Origin: Hyphomicrobiales bacterium
GTDB lineage: Bacteria > Pseudomonadota > Alphaproteobacteria > Rhizobiales > Rhizobiaceae
NCBI GenBank assembly: GCA_900471605.1
Contig: UCEY01000025.1
Coordinates: 186,001-250,000, forward strand
Reading direction: 5' to 3'
Length of the DNA: 64,000 nt
The notes under the pieces were generated by a model that saw only the letters and a list, made by a program, of their open reading frames with translations, did not search any database and was not told where the DNA came from. Below are positions 28,489-37,263 of this stretch, piece after piece. Within the stretch, counting starts at the first letter, position 1. Each line of letters starts with the position of its first letter. The position numbers and the translations under genes were made by a program.

Positions 28489-30024
28489 ATGATAAAAATG
28501 CAGAGGGGTTTGCGGACGGCATTTGTGGCAATGGCGCTTGCGGGCACGGCATTCGCGCCGGTCTCGGCTCTCGCCGCCGGCAAGCTGACGGTGTCTTCGC
28601 CGCAGGATCCGGGCAGCTGGGATCCGATCGACACCTTCCTGGTCAACTGGGCCTCGGTCGCGACCAACATTTTCGACGGCCTCACCTATCGCGGGCCGGA
28701 CCTGAAGCTCGTTCCGGGCCTTGCGACCTCCTGGGAAGTGCTCGACGACGGCATGCGCATCCGCTTCAAGCTGCGTGAAGGCGTGAAATTTCACAACGGC
28801 GAGGCTTTCGACGCCGAGGCGGTAAAATTCACCTTCGACCGTCTGCTCGGAGCCGAAGGCGCCAAGGGTCCGCAGCAGTCCAACTACAATTCGATCGGCA
28901 GCGTCGACATCATCGATGCCAACACGGTCGAATTCAAGATGAAGGTGGCCGATCCGGTCATCCTCACCAAGCTCGCCGGTTATGGCGGCATGATCGTGCC
29001 GCCGAAATACATCACCGAAAAGGGTGATGCCTATTTCAATGCGCATCCGGTCGGCACCGGCGCCTTCAAGTTCGTCTCCTATGAGCCGAAGGTGAACATC
29101 GTGCTTGCCGCCAACGCCGACTATTTCGGCGGCGCTCCGAAGATCTCGGATCTGGAATACAAGTTCATCGCCGAGCCGGCGACCGCCGTCGCCGAACTGC
29201 AGGCCGGCCGCGTCGATCTCGTCATCCCTCCGACCATCCCGATCGGCATGATCCCGACCATCCAGGGCAATGCCAAGCTCGCCGTGGTCACCTCGCCGGG
29301 CCCGACGGTCTATGCATTGCGCTTCAACACCCGCGACGGCATCACCAAGGATCCGAAGGTCCGCCAAGCGCTGATCATGGGCGTCGACCGCGACGCGATC
29401 ATCAAGTCGATCCTCGGCGGTCAGGCACAGCCGATCGCCAGCTTCCAGGGACCGTTGTCCTTCGGCTTCGACAAGACCATGAAGCCGCTGCCTTACGATC
29501 CGGCCAAGGCGCAGGCTCTGCTGAAGGAAGCAGGCGTCGCTCCAGGCGCTGCCCTGCAGATCGACCTTCGCGGCAACGAGGCGACCTTCATCGAAGTCGC
29601 CCAGGCAATCTCCGCCTACCTGCAGACGATCGGCATCACCGCCACGATCAAGCCCTACGAGACGAACGTCCTGCTGAACGACATCATCCCGAACGGCAAG
29701 ACAGGCGCCATGTTCCAGCAGTCTTGGGGCGGCTGGACGCTCGACTACGACAACACCGCGGTCGCGATGTACAAGACCAAGGAAAAGTGGAACCCCTACG
29801 ACAGCGACCCGAAGATGGACGAGCTGCTCGCCAAGCAGCGCACCATCACCAATGTCGCCGAGCGTGAAAAGGTGCTGCAGGAAATCGCCCGCTACGCCGC
29901 TGACCGGGCGCTGGAAATGCCGCTCTACAACCTCAACGCCATCTTCGGCATCAACAAGCGCGTGAAGAATTTCACGCCCGTGCCGGACAGCCGTCTGAAG
30001 TTCACCGACGTCACCGTCGACTAA
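28489..30024 (+). CDS. ABC transporter substrate-binding protein, family 5 (dipeptide type)
   Basis: A 511-residue periplasmic receptor with a Sec signal peptide (RTAFVAMALAGTAFAPVSALA, cut near ALAA). Family-5 features are present: EGVKFHNGEAFDAEAVKFTF and KVRQALIMGVDRDAI. ATG 28489 follows AGGAG at 8 bp; an upstream in-frame start lies inside the ATPase stop region and would bury the signal peptide. Length matches DppA-type receptors. Substrate is inferred to be a peptide or amide from the linked M14 peptidase. A 10-bp stem-loop follows before the permease genes. Confidence 0.93.
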   Translation: MIKMQRGLRTAFVAMALAGTAFAPVSALAAGKLTVSSPQDPGSWDPIDTFLVNWASVATNIFDGLTYRGPDLKLVPGLATSWEVLDDGMRIRFKLREGVKFHNGEAFDAEAVKFTFDRLLGAEGAKGPQQSNYNSIGSVDIIDANTVEFKMKVADPVILTKLAGYGGMIVPPKYITEKGDAYFNAHPVGTGAFKFVSYEPKVNIVLAANADYFGGAPKISDLEYKFIAEPATAVAELQAGRVDLVIPPTIPIGMIPTIQGNAKLAVVTSPGPTVYALRFNTRDGITKDPKVRQALIMGVDRDAIIKSILGGQAQPIASFQGPLSFGFDKTMKPLPYDPAKAQALLKEAGVAPGAALQIDLRGNEATFIEVAQAISAYLQTIGITATIKPYETNVLLNDIIPNGKTGAMFQQSWGGWTLDYDNTAVAMYKTKEKWNPYDSDPKMDELLAKQRTITNVAEREKVLQEIARYAADRALEMPLYNLNAIFGINKRVKNFTPVPDSRLKFTDVTVD

Positions 30025-30034
30025 GATTTTAAGA

Positions 30035-30062
30035 GCCGCCGCCTTTCCAACGAGGCGGCGGC
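30035..30062 (+). other. GC-rich stem-loop between binding-protein and permease genes
   Basis: GCCGCCGCCT (30035-30044) pairs perfectly with AGGCGGCGGC (30053-30062) across an 8-base loop. No U-run follows. Like the structure at 6811-6838, it sits exactly between the binding-protein gene and the first permease gene and probably shields the binding-protein mRNA or attenuates read-through. Confidence 0.6.
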
Positions 30063-30087
30063 CCGACAAGAACAAGGGACGAGAGAT

Positions 30088-31011
30088 TTGGCCGCATTCC
30101 TGGTAAAACGCCTTCTGCAGGCGGTTTTCGTCGTCATCGCCGTGACGCTGACGGTCGCCTTCGCGATCCGGCTGACCGGCGACCCGGCGCTGATGCTGAC
30201 GCAGGGCGCCGGCAGCGTCACCGAGGCCGACCTCGTGAAAATCCGCGAAGGGCTGGGTCTCAACGAACCGTTCCTCGTCCAGTATTTCAATTTCCTGAAG
30301 GGCATCGTCACCCTCGATTTCGGCAAGAGCTTCCTCGGTGGCACGCCGGTATCGCTGCTGATCGGCAAGGCGCTGCCGGCAACCCTGTCGCTTGCCTTCA
30401 CCTCGTTGATCGTCTCGATCGTCATTTCCATTCCGCTCGGCATCAAGGCGGCTACCGCGCGCGGCAAATGGGCCGATCAGATGATCCGCATCCTTTCGCT
30501 CGTCGGCCTCTCCTTCCCGAACTTCTGGCTGGCGACGATGCTCGTCCTGCTCTTTGCGATCGCCCTGCCGCTGCTGCCGCCAAGCGGCATGGACGGATTT
30601 GCGAGCTTCATCCTGCCGGCCGTTACCATGGGCATCATCCTGACGGCGACCAATGTCCGCCTGGTGCGCACCACCATGCTGGAGACGCTGCGCTCGCAAT
30701 ATATCATGGTCGCCCGCGCCAAGGGGCTGAGCGAAAACGTCGTGCTCTACAAACACGCGCTGCGCAATTGCGCCATCCCTCTGATTACCTTCTTCGGCCT
30801 GCAGTTCGGGGGCCTGCTCGGCGGCATCGTCGTGGTCGAGCGGGTGTTCAACTGGCCGGGTCTGGGCACGCTGGCTTTCGATGCCGTCGGCGCCCGCGAC
30901 TATCCGGTGCTGCAGGCGGTCATCACCGTCCTGTCGCTGATGATCATCGGCATCAACCTTCTGGTCGACATCGCCTACGGCCTGGTCGATCCCCGCATCC
31001 GGACGGAGTGA
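30088..31011 (+). CDS. Dipeptide-type ABC permease (DppB-like)
   Basis: A 307-residue permease with about six helices, beginning AAFLVKRLLQAVFVVIAVT and ending NLLVDIAYGLVDPRIRTE, both typical of DppB. The coupling region is SQYIMVARAKGLSENVVLY. TTG 30088 is the start, preceded by AAGGGACGAGAG; no ATG is available at a sensible place. It forms a heterodimer with the next gene's product in the inner membrane. Confidence 0.92.
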   Translation: MAAFLVKRLLQAVFVVIAVTLTVAFAIRLTGDPALMLTQGAGSVTEADLVKIREGLGLNEPFLVQYFNFLKGIVTLDFGKSFLGGTPVSLLIGKALPATLSLAFTSLIVSIVISIPLGIKAATARGKWADQMIRILSLVGLSFPNFWLATMLVLLFAIALPLLPPSGMDGFASFILPAVTMGIILTATNVRLVRTTMLETLRSQYIMVARAKGLSENVVLYKHALRNCAIPLITFFGLQFGGLLGGIVVVERVFNWPGLGTLAFDAVGARDYPVLQAVITVLSLMIIGINLLVDIAYGLVDPRIRTE

Positions 31012-31016
31012 GAGCC

Positions 31017-31865
31017 ATGGCCTCGTCGCGCAGCGCTTCCTCGAATTTCCTCAAGCTCGAATTTGTCCTCGGCGCCCTTCTCGTCGGCGTCATTGGGCTC
31101 GCCGTCCTCTTTTCCGGCGTGATCTTTCCCGGCGGCGCCGACAAGATCGACCTGATGTCGCGGCTCGTGCCGCCGTTCGCAAGGCCCGCACATCTGTTCG
31201 GCACCGATCCGCTCGGCCGTGACGTGTTGGCGCGGGTCGTCGCCGGCGGCAAGATCTCGCTGCTCGTCGGCTTCGCTTCGGTCGCCGGCGGCGTCACCGT
31301 CGGTGTCGTCATGGGTCTGATCGCCGGTTATTACCGCGGCATCTGGGACATGCTGGTGATGCGCTTCGCCGATATCCAGCTGGCGCTTCCCTTCATCCTG
31401 CTCGCCATCACCTTCATCGCCATCGTCGGCGGCGGGCTGGCGAACACGATCATCCTGCTGGTCGTCTCGCAGTGGGTCCAGTATGCCCGCCTGGTGCGCG
31501 GCTCGGTGCTGACGCTGCGCGAACGGGAATTCATCCTCTCGGCCCGCGCCATCGGGGTCAAGGATTGGCGCATCATCGTCCAGCACCTGCTGCCGAACCT
31601 GATCGGCCCCGTCATCGTGCTTATGACGCTCAATGTCGCCACCAATATCCTGCTCGAGTCGAGCCTCACCTTCCTCGGCCTCGGCATCGACCCGACCATT
31701 CCGAGCTGGGGCGGCATGCTGGCCGAAGGCCGCACCTATCTGCAGACGGCCTGGTGGGTCAGCGTCTTCCCGGGCCTTGCGATCCTCCTCACCGTCCTTG
31801 GCCTCAACCTCCTCGGCGACTGGCTGCGCGACAGTCTCGATCCCACAGGCAGAACTTCCGTATGA
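31017..31865 (+). CDS. Dipeptide-type ABC permease (DppC-like)
   Basis: A 282-residue permease of the DppC branch: an N-terminal helix, then LFGTDPLGRDVLARVVAGG, the coupling segment EREFILSARAIGVKDWRII, and ESSLTFLGLGIDPTIPSWG with NLLGDWLRDSLDP at the end. ATG 31017 begins 5 bp after the previous stop; longer in-frame extensions are inside the DppB-like gene. Its stop overlaps the metallopeptidase ATG by 4 bp. Confidence 0.92.
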   Translation: MASSRSASSNFLKLEFVLGALLVGVIGLAVLFSGVIFPGGADKIDLMSRLVPPFARPAHLFGTDPLGRDVLARVVAGGKISLLVGFASVAGGVTVGVVMGLIAGYYRGIWDMLVMRFADIQLALPFILLAITFIAIVGGGLANTIILLVVSQWVQYARLVRGSVLTLREREFILSARAIGVKDWRIIVQHLLPNLIGPVIVLMTLNVATNILLESSLTFLGLGIDPTIPSWGGMLAEGRTYLQTAWWVSVFPGLAILLTVLGLNLLGDWLRDSLDPTGRTSV

Positions 31866-33598
31866 CACTGATCCACGAACAGCAGGTCGAGCGCACGCTC
31901 GACACCCTCGTCGCACGCTTTTCCGGCGCCAGGGGTGCAACAGTCGAAGCCTGGATCTTCGACGACGAGAAGAGCCGCAGGCAGGCCGAAGCGAAACTTG
32001 CCTCCATGGGCGTCACGGCGAAATTCCGCAGCGCCTACAAGCCGCTGCTGCATTTCCTTCTTGAAGAGACCGGTCTCGAAAACCTCTCGGCCCTGCATGT
32101 GGTCTATCCTGTCCACAAGGCCTGCCCGAAGAACCGTTTCCTGCTGGAGGCCTACCCTCTGGCCGGTCTCGTCGGCGAAGCGCGGCTGACTTTCGAAGCA
32201 GGGACTGAAGACGCCTTCTACGCGGTCACGCTGACCACCAAGAACGGCGGCACCCAGGCGCACAAGGTATTCGCGCCGAACCGGCTCCACACGGATTTCA
32301 TCGGCGAAACGCTGCTGTCGCCCACCGGCTGGCTAAGCCTGGACGGAGGAACCGGCGAACGGCTGGAGACTGACTACGAAATCCTGTTCACGTCCGCTGT
32401 CGAAGCCGTCGCGGCCCATGACTGGGGGGCGAAGGAGCCTTATTTCGAAGAGCTCAACGTCGCGGTTACCCTACCGGCCGAAGACCGGCGCCTGGCCGTC
32501 GGCGAAGAAGTCGTCAGCCTGCGCGAGGCGCTGCACGAGGATTTCTATTTTTCGCTTCTGGAAGTCTTCCAGAAGAAATCGGGCCGACCGATCGGCGACC
32601 GCGGCCTGCAGCCGGGCCAGATCATCCCGGAAATCCACGAGGGCGAAACCATCTCCGTCCGCGTCGAAACACGGCCGCTCCGGATATCCGACGCAGTCGC
32701 TGAACCGCAGCGGCTCACATCCGCCGTGTCTCCGGTTTCCATGGCGCAGATCCGCCGGGAACTTGCCGCGATCGAGGGCGTCGCCTTCGAAGCCCGCTCG
32801 CGGAGCGGCCGCTCCGTGGAAGCCCGTTATCGCGCGGGCGCCGACAAACCCGTTATAATCAGCGGCGGTCAGCATGCCAACGAGACGACCGGCATCGTCG
32901 GTGCGCTGCGCGCCGCACAAACGCTTAGCTCAAGACCGGGCGCGCATTTCGTCATTTCGCCGCTCGAAAATCCGGACGGTTACCAGGTGCATTGGCGCCT
33001 TCGGGCCGACAACCCGCTGCATATGCATCACGCGGCCCGCTACACCGCGCTCGGCGACGACCTCGAATACCGTTCGGGCAAGGAACTGTTCGAAAAAGCG
33101 ATCCGCGTCGAAGCCGAAAGGGTGAGCGGTGCGAAGCTGCACGTCAACCTGCACGGTTATCCCTCGCATGAATGGACGCGACCGCTTTCAGGCTACGTGC
33201 CGCGAACATTCGCGATGTGGACAGTGCCGAAGGGGTTTTTCCTCATCATGCGCCATCACGCCGAGTGGACAGCGCAGGCCGAAATCGTCATCGATCGCGT
33301 CAGCCGCCATCTCGCAGCCATTCCCGGCCTCGTCGCCTACAACGCCGAGCATATCAGGCTTTTCGAAACCCATGCCGGCGAAACCGGCTTCCGCATCATC
33401 AACGGCTTCCCCTGCCTGATCTCGATCGACGACCGCCACACGGTTCCGCTGACGCTGATCACCGAATATCCGGACGAAACCATATACGGCCCGGCCTTCA
33501 TCCAGGGCCACACGGCGCAGATGGAAACGGTGCTCGCCGCCTATGACGCGATCCAGACGATCGAAGAACCGGCTCCGGCCCCCAAACCCGCGGTGTAA
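31862..33598 (+). CDS. M14-family metallopeptidase with a long uncharacterised N-terminal region
   Basis: A 578-residue protein with no signal peptide, so cytoplasmic. The C-terminal half holds the M14 carboxypeptidase zinc site: GGQHANETTG (H-x2-E, about residue 335), the third His in NLHGYPSHEW (about 425), and a probable catalytic Glu in LITEYPDETIYG. The first 300 residues match no domain I recognise. ATG 31862 overlaps the permease stop (ATGA), so it is made with the transporter and likely trims the imported peptide or amide. The unusual size and the N-terminal region mean the exact reaction (carboxypeptidase, deacylase or amidase) is open. Confidence 0.85.
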   Translation: MTLIHEQQVERTLDTLVARFSGARGATVEAWIFDDEKSRRQAEAKLASMGVTAKFRSAYKPLLHFLLEETGLENLSALHVVYPVHKACPKNRFLLEAYPLAGLVGEARLTFEAGTEDAFYAVTLTTKNGGTQAHKVFAPNRLHTDFIGETLLSPTGWLSLDGGTGERLETDYEILFTSAVEAVAAHDWGAKEPYFEELNVAVTLPAEDRRLAVGEEVVSLREALHEDFYFSLLEVFQKKSGRPIGDRGLQPGQIIPEIHEGETISVRVETRPLRISDAVAEPQRLTSAVSPVSMAQIRRELAAIEGVAFEARSRSGRSVEARYRAGADKPVIISGGQHANETTGIVGALRAAQTLSSRPGAHFVISPLENPDGYQVHWRLRADNPLHMHHAARYTALGDDLEYRSGKELFEKAIRVEAERVSGAKLHVNLHGYPSHEWTRPLSGYVPRTFAMWTVPKGFFLIMRHHAEWTAQAEIVIDRVSRHLAAIPGLVAYNAEHIRLFETHAGETGFRIINGFPCLISIDDRHTVPLTLITEYPDETIYGPAFIQGHTAQMETVLAAYDAIQTIEEPAPAPKPAV

Positions 33599-33631
33599 TC
33601 ACCCTAGCGCTCGTCTGTTTCGGATAGTCTC

Positions 33632-33667
33632 CAACGCAGCGATGAACCAGGTTTCATCGCTGCGTTG
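33632..33667. terminator. Perfect 15-bp hairpin after the dipeptide-type operon
   Basis: CAACGCAGCGATGAA (33632-33646) and its exact reverse complement (33653-33667) flank a 6-base loop CCAGGT. It begins 34 bp after the metallopeptidase stop. There is no T-run, so it is a terminator candidate lacking a U tract or a 3'-end stabilising structure. Confidence 0.6.
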
Positions 33668-33765
33668 AATGCGCATGCGCGAACCGGGCCCCGGCGTCGC
33701 AATTCTCCTGAATTACTCCTTGCGGCCTGCACAAAATCTGCAATCCGGTCCGGCATTCTCTTGTC

Positions 33766-33954
33766 ATGAACAAGAGCAACACCCCGCCCCGCATCACCCC
33801 CTCCATACTGCCAGACCGCCTCCGCAACGACGGATGGTGGCTGTCGGACGATCGCAAGCCTGACGGAAATTCTCCTGACCGGCATCCCGTGACCGTACTC
33901 ACGGTGATCGAGGGCGGCCTCAGAGAGAGGACCAGCAGTGCAACCAACCGATAA
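33766..33954 (+). CDS. Possible small hypothetical protein (62 residues)
   Basis: An open frame starting ATG AAC AAG and ending 17 bp inside the next gene. The peptide is polar and proline-rich at the start, with DGWWLSDDRKPDG in the middle and PVTVLTVIEGG near the end; no membrane helix and no known domain. No Shine-Dalgarno is evident. Support comes from its being the only open frame in an otherwise empty stretch before the DUF4173-like gene and from the short overlap with that gene. It could equally be non-coding leader sequence. Confidence 0.35.
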   Translation: MNKSNTPPRITPSILPDRLRNDGWWLSDDRKPDGNSPDRHPVTVLTVIEGGLRERTSSATNR

Positions 33955-35431
33955 GCCGATGGCACCGAAGCCCCGGACACACGACCTCAACCGGATCCCT
34001 GTACTCCTGGCGGTCGTGGCAATCTCGGATTTCCTGATCTTCGGCCGGGCGCCGGGCCTCAATCTTTTCCTGTTTGCGATCTTGGTAACGGCCACGATCC
34101 TCTTGTCGGCGCGGCGGCGGATACAGCCGCTGACAGCAACCCTGTGGCTGGGCCTTTCCGCCCTCGCCTCCGGCCCTCTCATCGAAGCTCCCTCGCTGAT
34201 GGGCATTGCCGTCTCGCTTTGCATGGTCCTGTGTGTTGCGCTGGCGGGCGCCAGACTTATACCGCGCAGACTGAGCGGTCTTCCTCCGGTTCTTTTTCGA
34301 TTTGTCCTCATTGCCCCGCTGCGACTTCTGCAGGACTGCCGAAGGCATCTTGGCTCGCGTACCGAGGGCTCGCTTCTTGTCGCAATCTGGCGGAACATCG
34401 GCATCTGGGCGGTGCCGCTCATTCTCGCCTCGATTTTCCTGCTTCTCTTTGCCATCGCCAATCCGCTGATCGAGGACGCGCTGCGCAGCATCGACTTCGC
34501 ATTTCTGCTGCAATTCATGGATCTCTGGCGTGTCGGCTTCTGGCTGGCGGTGGCCGCTTTCGTCTGGGCCATGCTGCGACCGCGCCTCAAGCGGAGGATC
34601 TTTCGAAGACGAGCACATGGCCCGGCCGTGGATCGGACCGAAATTCCACTCCTCAGCCATGCCTCGCTGCTGCGGTCGCTCATCCTCTTCAATGCGCTCT
34701 TTGCCATGCAGACGCTTTTGGATCTCGTCTATCTCTGGGGTGGCGTCGATCTTCCGGATGGCATGAGCCATGCCGAATACGCCCATCGCGGCGCCTATCC
34801 GCTGATCGCCACGGCTCTGCTTGCCGCGGCTTTCGTGCTCATCGCCATGCGTCGCGGCGGTCCCGGCGACAAGAGCCCTCCGATCCGCGGCCTCGTGCAT
34901 GTCTGGATCGGCCAGAACATCCTGCTCTGCCTGTCGTCGATCCTGCGGCTCGATCTCTATGTCGCGGCATATTCGCTCACGGAATTGCGGGTTGCCGCGG
35001 GAATATGGATGGGCCTCGTTGCCGTCGGCCTTGTCCTGATCCTGCTGCGGATTCTGTTGCGCCAATCCAACCAGTGGCTGATCGCTTCCAATATCGCCGT
35101 CCTGATGGGCGTGCTCTATCTCAGCGCCTTCATCGATTTCCCGGCCTTCATCGCCCGCTTCAACGTCACGCACAGCCTGGAACTGAGCCATGAAGGCGTT
35201 CCGCTGGATATCGACTACCTGTCGTCGCTCGGCCCTTCCGCCATCCCCGCACTCGATCTATACCTGTCCGCCCTGCCCAATGACGCGACGGAGAAAAAGG
35301 GAACGGCACTGTCGATCAGGCAGTCGCTCGCCCAAGGTTTCGAGCGTCGTTCGCGTGATTGGCGAAGCTGGAATTTCCGTTCGCGAAGGATCGAGGCCTA
35401 TCTTCGGTCGCCCTCAACCATTGCAAGATAG
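33938..35431 (+). CDS. DUF4173/DUF4153-like polytopic membrane protein
   Basis: A 497-residue inner-membrane protein with roughly eleven hydrophobic segments between residues 20 and 400, then a soluble tail (about 415-497). HAEYAHRGAYPLIATALLAA and the LYLWGGVDLPDGMSHAEYAHRG area (core GGVDLPDGMSHAEYAHRG) are typical of DUF4173 proteins. GTG 33938 follows AGAGAGGACC. The function of the family is unknown. A response regulator and histidine kinase follow 47 bp downstream on the same strand, so it may be an accessory sensor of that system or its target. Confidence 0.8.
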   Translation: MQPTDKPMAPKPRTHDLNRIPVLLAVVAISDFLIFGRAPGLNLFLFAILVTATILLSARRRIQPLTATLWLGLSALASGPLIEAPSLMGIAVSLCMVLCVALAGARLIPRRLSGLPPVLFRFVLIAPLRLLQDCRRHLGSRTEGSLLVAIWRNIGIWAVPLILASIFLLLFAIANPLIEDALRSIDFAFLLQFMDLWRVGFWLAVAAFVWAMLRPRLKRRIFRRRAHGPAVDRTEIPLLSHASLLRSLILFNALFAMQTLLDLVYLWGGVDLPDGMSHAEYAHRGAYPLIATALLAAAFVLIAMRRGGPGDKSPPIRGLVHVWIGQNILLCLSSILRLDLYVAAYSLTELRVAAGIWMGLVAVGLVLILLRILLRQSNQWLIASNIAVLMGVLYLSAFIDFPAFIARFNVTHSLELSHEGVPLDIDYLSSLGPSAIPALDLYLSALPNDATEKKGTALSIRQSLAQGFERRSRDWRSWNFRSRRIEAYLRSPSTIAR

Positions 35432-35478
35432 AAGAAGAACGATGACAACAGCGTCGGTGAATTTCTGCAGGACCCATC

Positions 35479-36183
35479 ATGGCGCATCGCATCCTCGTCG
35501 TCGATGACGAACCCCATATTCGCGACGTGATCTGCTTTGCCCTGGAACGCGCCGGCATGGCGCCGACGACCGCCCGCAACGGCACCGAGGCGATGATGGC
35601 CTTCCATCGGGGACATATCGATCTCGTCGTTCTCGATATCGGCATGCCGGAGATGGATGGCCTGGAAGTTTGCCGCCAGATCCGCAGGACATCCGGGCTT
35701 CCGATCCTGTTCCTATCGGCCCGGGACGAGGAGATCGACAGGGTGCTCGGGCTCGAAATCGGTGGCGACGACTATGTCACCAAACCGTTCAGCCCTCGCG
35801 AACTGGTCGCACGCGTCAAGGCGATCCTGAAGCGCAGCGGTAATGGAGGCGGTGCCGATAACCGGGGGACCATGGTGGCTGTCGGAGAGCTCATCCTCGA
35901 CCGGGCCGGGAGGACCGTAACCTTCGGCGGCAATGCAATTGCCGCGACCGCGCTGGAATTCTCCATCCTCGATGCGCTTCTCTCCCGTCCTGAAATGGTG
36001 TTCAGCCGCGAACAGCTGATGGAGGCCGCCTATGGCGCCGGCATCCATGTGGCGGATCGCACGATCGACAGCCATATCCGCAACATCCGGGCCAAGTTTT
36101 CGGCGGCGGGCGCCGTCGGTGTCATTGCCACCGTTCACGGCGTCGGTTTCAAGCTGGGCGGCGACCTCGGAAGGAAAGCGTGA
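35479..36183 (+). CDS. OmpR/PhoB-family response regulator
   Basis: A 234-residue DNA-binding response regulator. Receiver domain about 1-118: acidic pocket DDEPH near residue 9, phosphoacceptor Asp in VVLDIGMPEMDG (about 53), and Lys in DYVTKPFSP (about 103). The C-terminal winged helix (about 135-232) ends with VADRTIDSHIRNIRAKF, the recognition helix of the OmpR type. The stop overlaps the kinase ATG by 1 base (TGATG), so the pair is co-translated. Targets are not readable; the neighbouring DUF4173-like gene is the obvious candidate. Confidence 0.95.
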   Translation: MAHRILVVDDEPHIRDVICFALERAGMAPTTARNGTEAMMAFHRGHIDLVVLDIGMPEMDGLEVCRQIRRTSGLPILFLSARDEEIDRVLGLEIGGDDYVTKPFSPRELVARVKAILKRSGNGGGADNRGTMVAVGELILDRAGRTVTFGGNAIAATALEFSILDALLSRPEMVFSREQLMEAAYGAGIHVADRTIDSHIRNIRAKFSAAGAVGVIATVHGVGFKLGGDLGRKA

Positions 36184-37196
36184 TGACGGCGCCCAAGGTC
36201 AGGACCAAATGGCGGCCTCCGCTGGCGATGATCGTGTATGCCGTCCTGTTGGCCGTCATGGCCCTGCCGGTCCTGATCATCATCTGGTTCCGTGCCACGG
36301 AAGCGACCCAGATGCGGATGACGCCTGCCGAGGTCGGGGCGCTCGTCGTCGTTCTGATGCTGACCCTCGCAGTCGCCTACGTGCTCGCCCGCACCATCAC
36401 CGGGCCGATCAATGCGCTGATCACCCGTACCGAGGAAATCGCCCGCGGAGGCAAGGCGGCGATCCAGCCGCTGGAAAGTTATGGAACGCGCGAAATCGCG
36501 ACACTGTCGCAAAGCTTCCTCGACCTCGCCGGCAAACTGGTCGACCGCACCGAATATGTCCGCTCCTTTGCCGCCCATGTTTCCCACGAGCTCAAGTCGC
36601 CTTTGACCGCGATCCGGGGCGCGGCGGAACTGCTGCGCGACGACGATGCCGATCAGCCGATGACGAAGGCGCAACGCTCGCATTTCCTCGACAATATCGT
36701 CGCGGATGCAGAGCGGCTCGACACCTTGCTGTCAAGGCTGAAGGAGCTGGCGCAGGCGGAGCTTCCCGCGATCCAGGGCAAGACAGCGATTGACGATATG
36801 CTTCCATTGCTGCGCGAGCGGTTTCCCGTGCTCGAAATTCTCGGTTTGGGAGATATGGAAGCCGCCTTCTCCCTTCCCTTCGAAGCAGCCGGCATCGTCT
36901 TTGCCAATCTTGCGGAAAATGCAGCCCAGCATGGAGCCACCCGATTGGAGCTGGTGGCCTCGGTTCATGCGCGGACGGTCACCATTCTCGTGCGCGACAA
37001 CGGCAGCGGCATTTCCGAAGGAAACCGGGAGCGCGTCTTCCAGCCGTTCTTCTCGACCCGCCGTGAACAGGGCGGCACCGGCATGGGTCTCGACATCGTC
37101 CGCACCATGCTCGGATCGTACGGCGGCACCATCCGCCTGAAGCACACGACAGGCACGGGAGCCGAATTCGAGATCGCTCTGCCCTTGGCAGCGTGA
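36183..37196 (+). CDS. Sensor histidine kinase with minimal periplasmic loop
   Basis: A 337-residue membrane kinase. Two helices (about 13-35 and 50-70) are separated by only about 14 residues (RATEATQMRMTPAE), then HAMP (about 72-120), HisKA with the phospho-His in HVSHELKSPLTAIRG, and the ATP-binding domain with NLAENAAQHGA (N box), DNGSGISEGNRERVF (G1) and GTGMGLDIV (G2). With almost no periplasmic sensor it is likely an intramembrane-sensing kinase or takes its signal from a partner. Overlaps the response regulator gene by one base. Confidence 0.93.
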   Translation: MTAPKVRTKWRPPLAMIVYAVLLAVMALPVLIIIWFRATEATQMRMTPAEVGALVVVLMLTLAVAYVLARTITGPINALITRTEEIARGGKAAIQPLESYGTREIATLSQSFLDLAGKLVDRTEYVRSFAAHVSHELKSPLTAIRGAAELLRDDDADQPMTKAQRSHFLDNIVADAERLDTLLSRLKELAQAELPAIQGKTAIDDMLPLLRERFPVLEILGLGDMEAAFSLPFEAAGIVFANLAENAAQHGATRLELVASVHARTVTILVRDNGSGISEGNRERVFQPFFSTRREQGGTGMGLDIVRTMLGSYGGTIRLKHTTGTGAEFEIALPLAA

Positions 37197-37263
37197 CGCG
37201 ACGAAGCCGTTTCAACTTGCCTTGGGTGTGGACCTCATCGGCTCTGCGGCGGCATGCGTGCCG

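Noticed and set aside
28471-30756. A 761-codon open frame on the minus strand opposite the binding protein and DppB-like gene
   Set aside because: It is a mirror of GC-rich plus-strand coding sequence, with Asp/Arg/His-rich composition and no domain. The plus-strand proteins have clear families.
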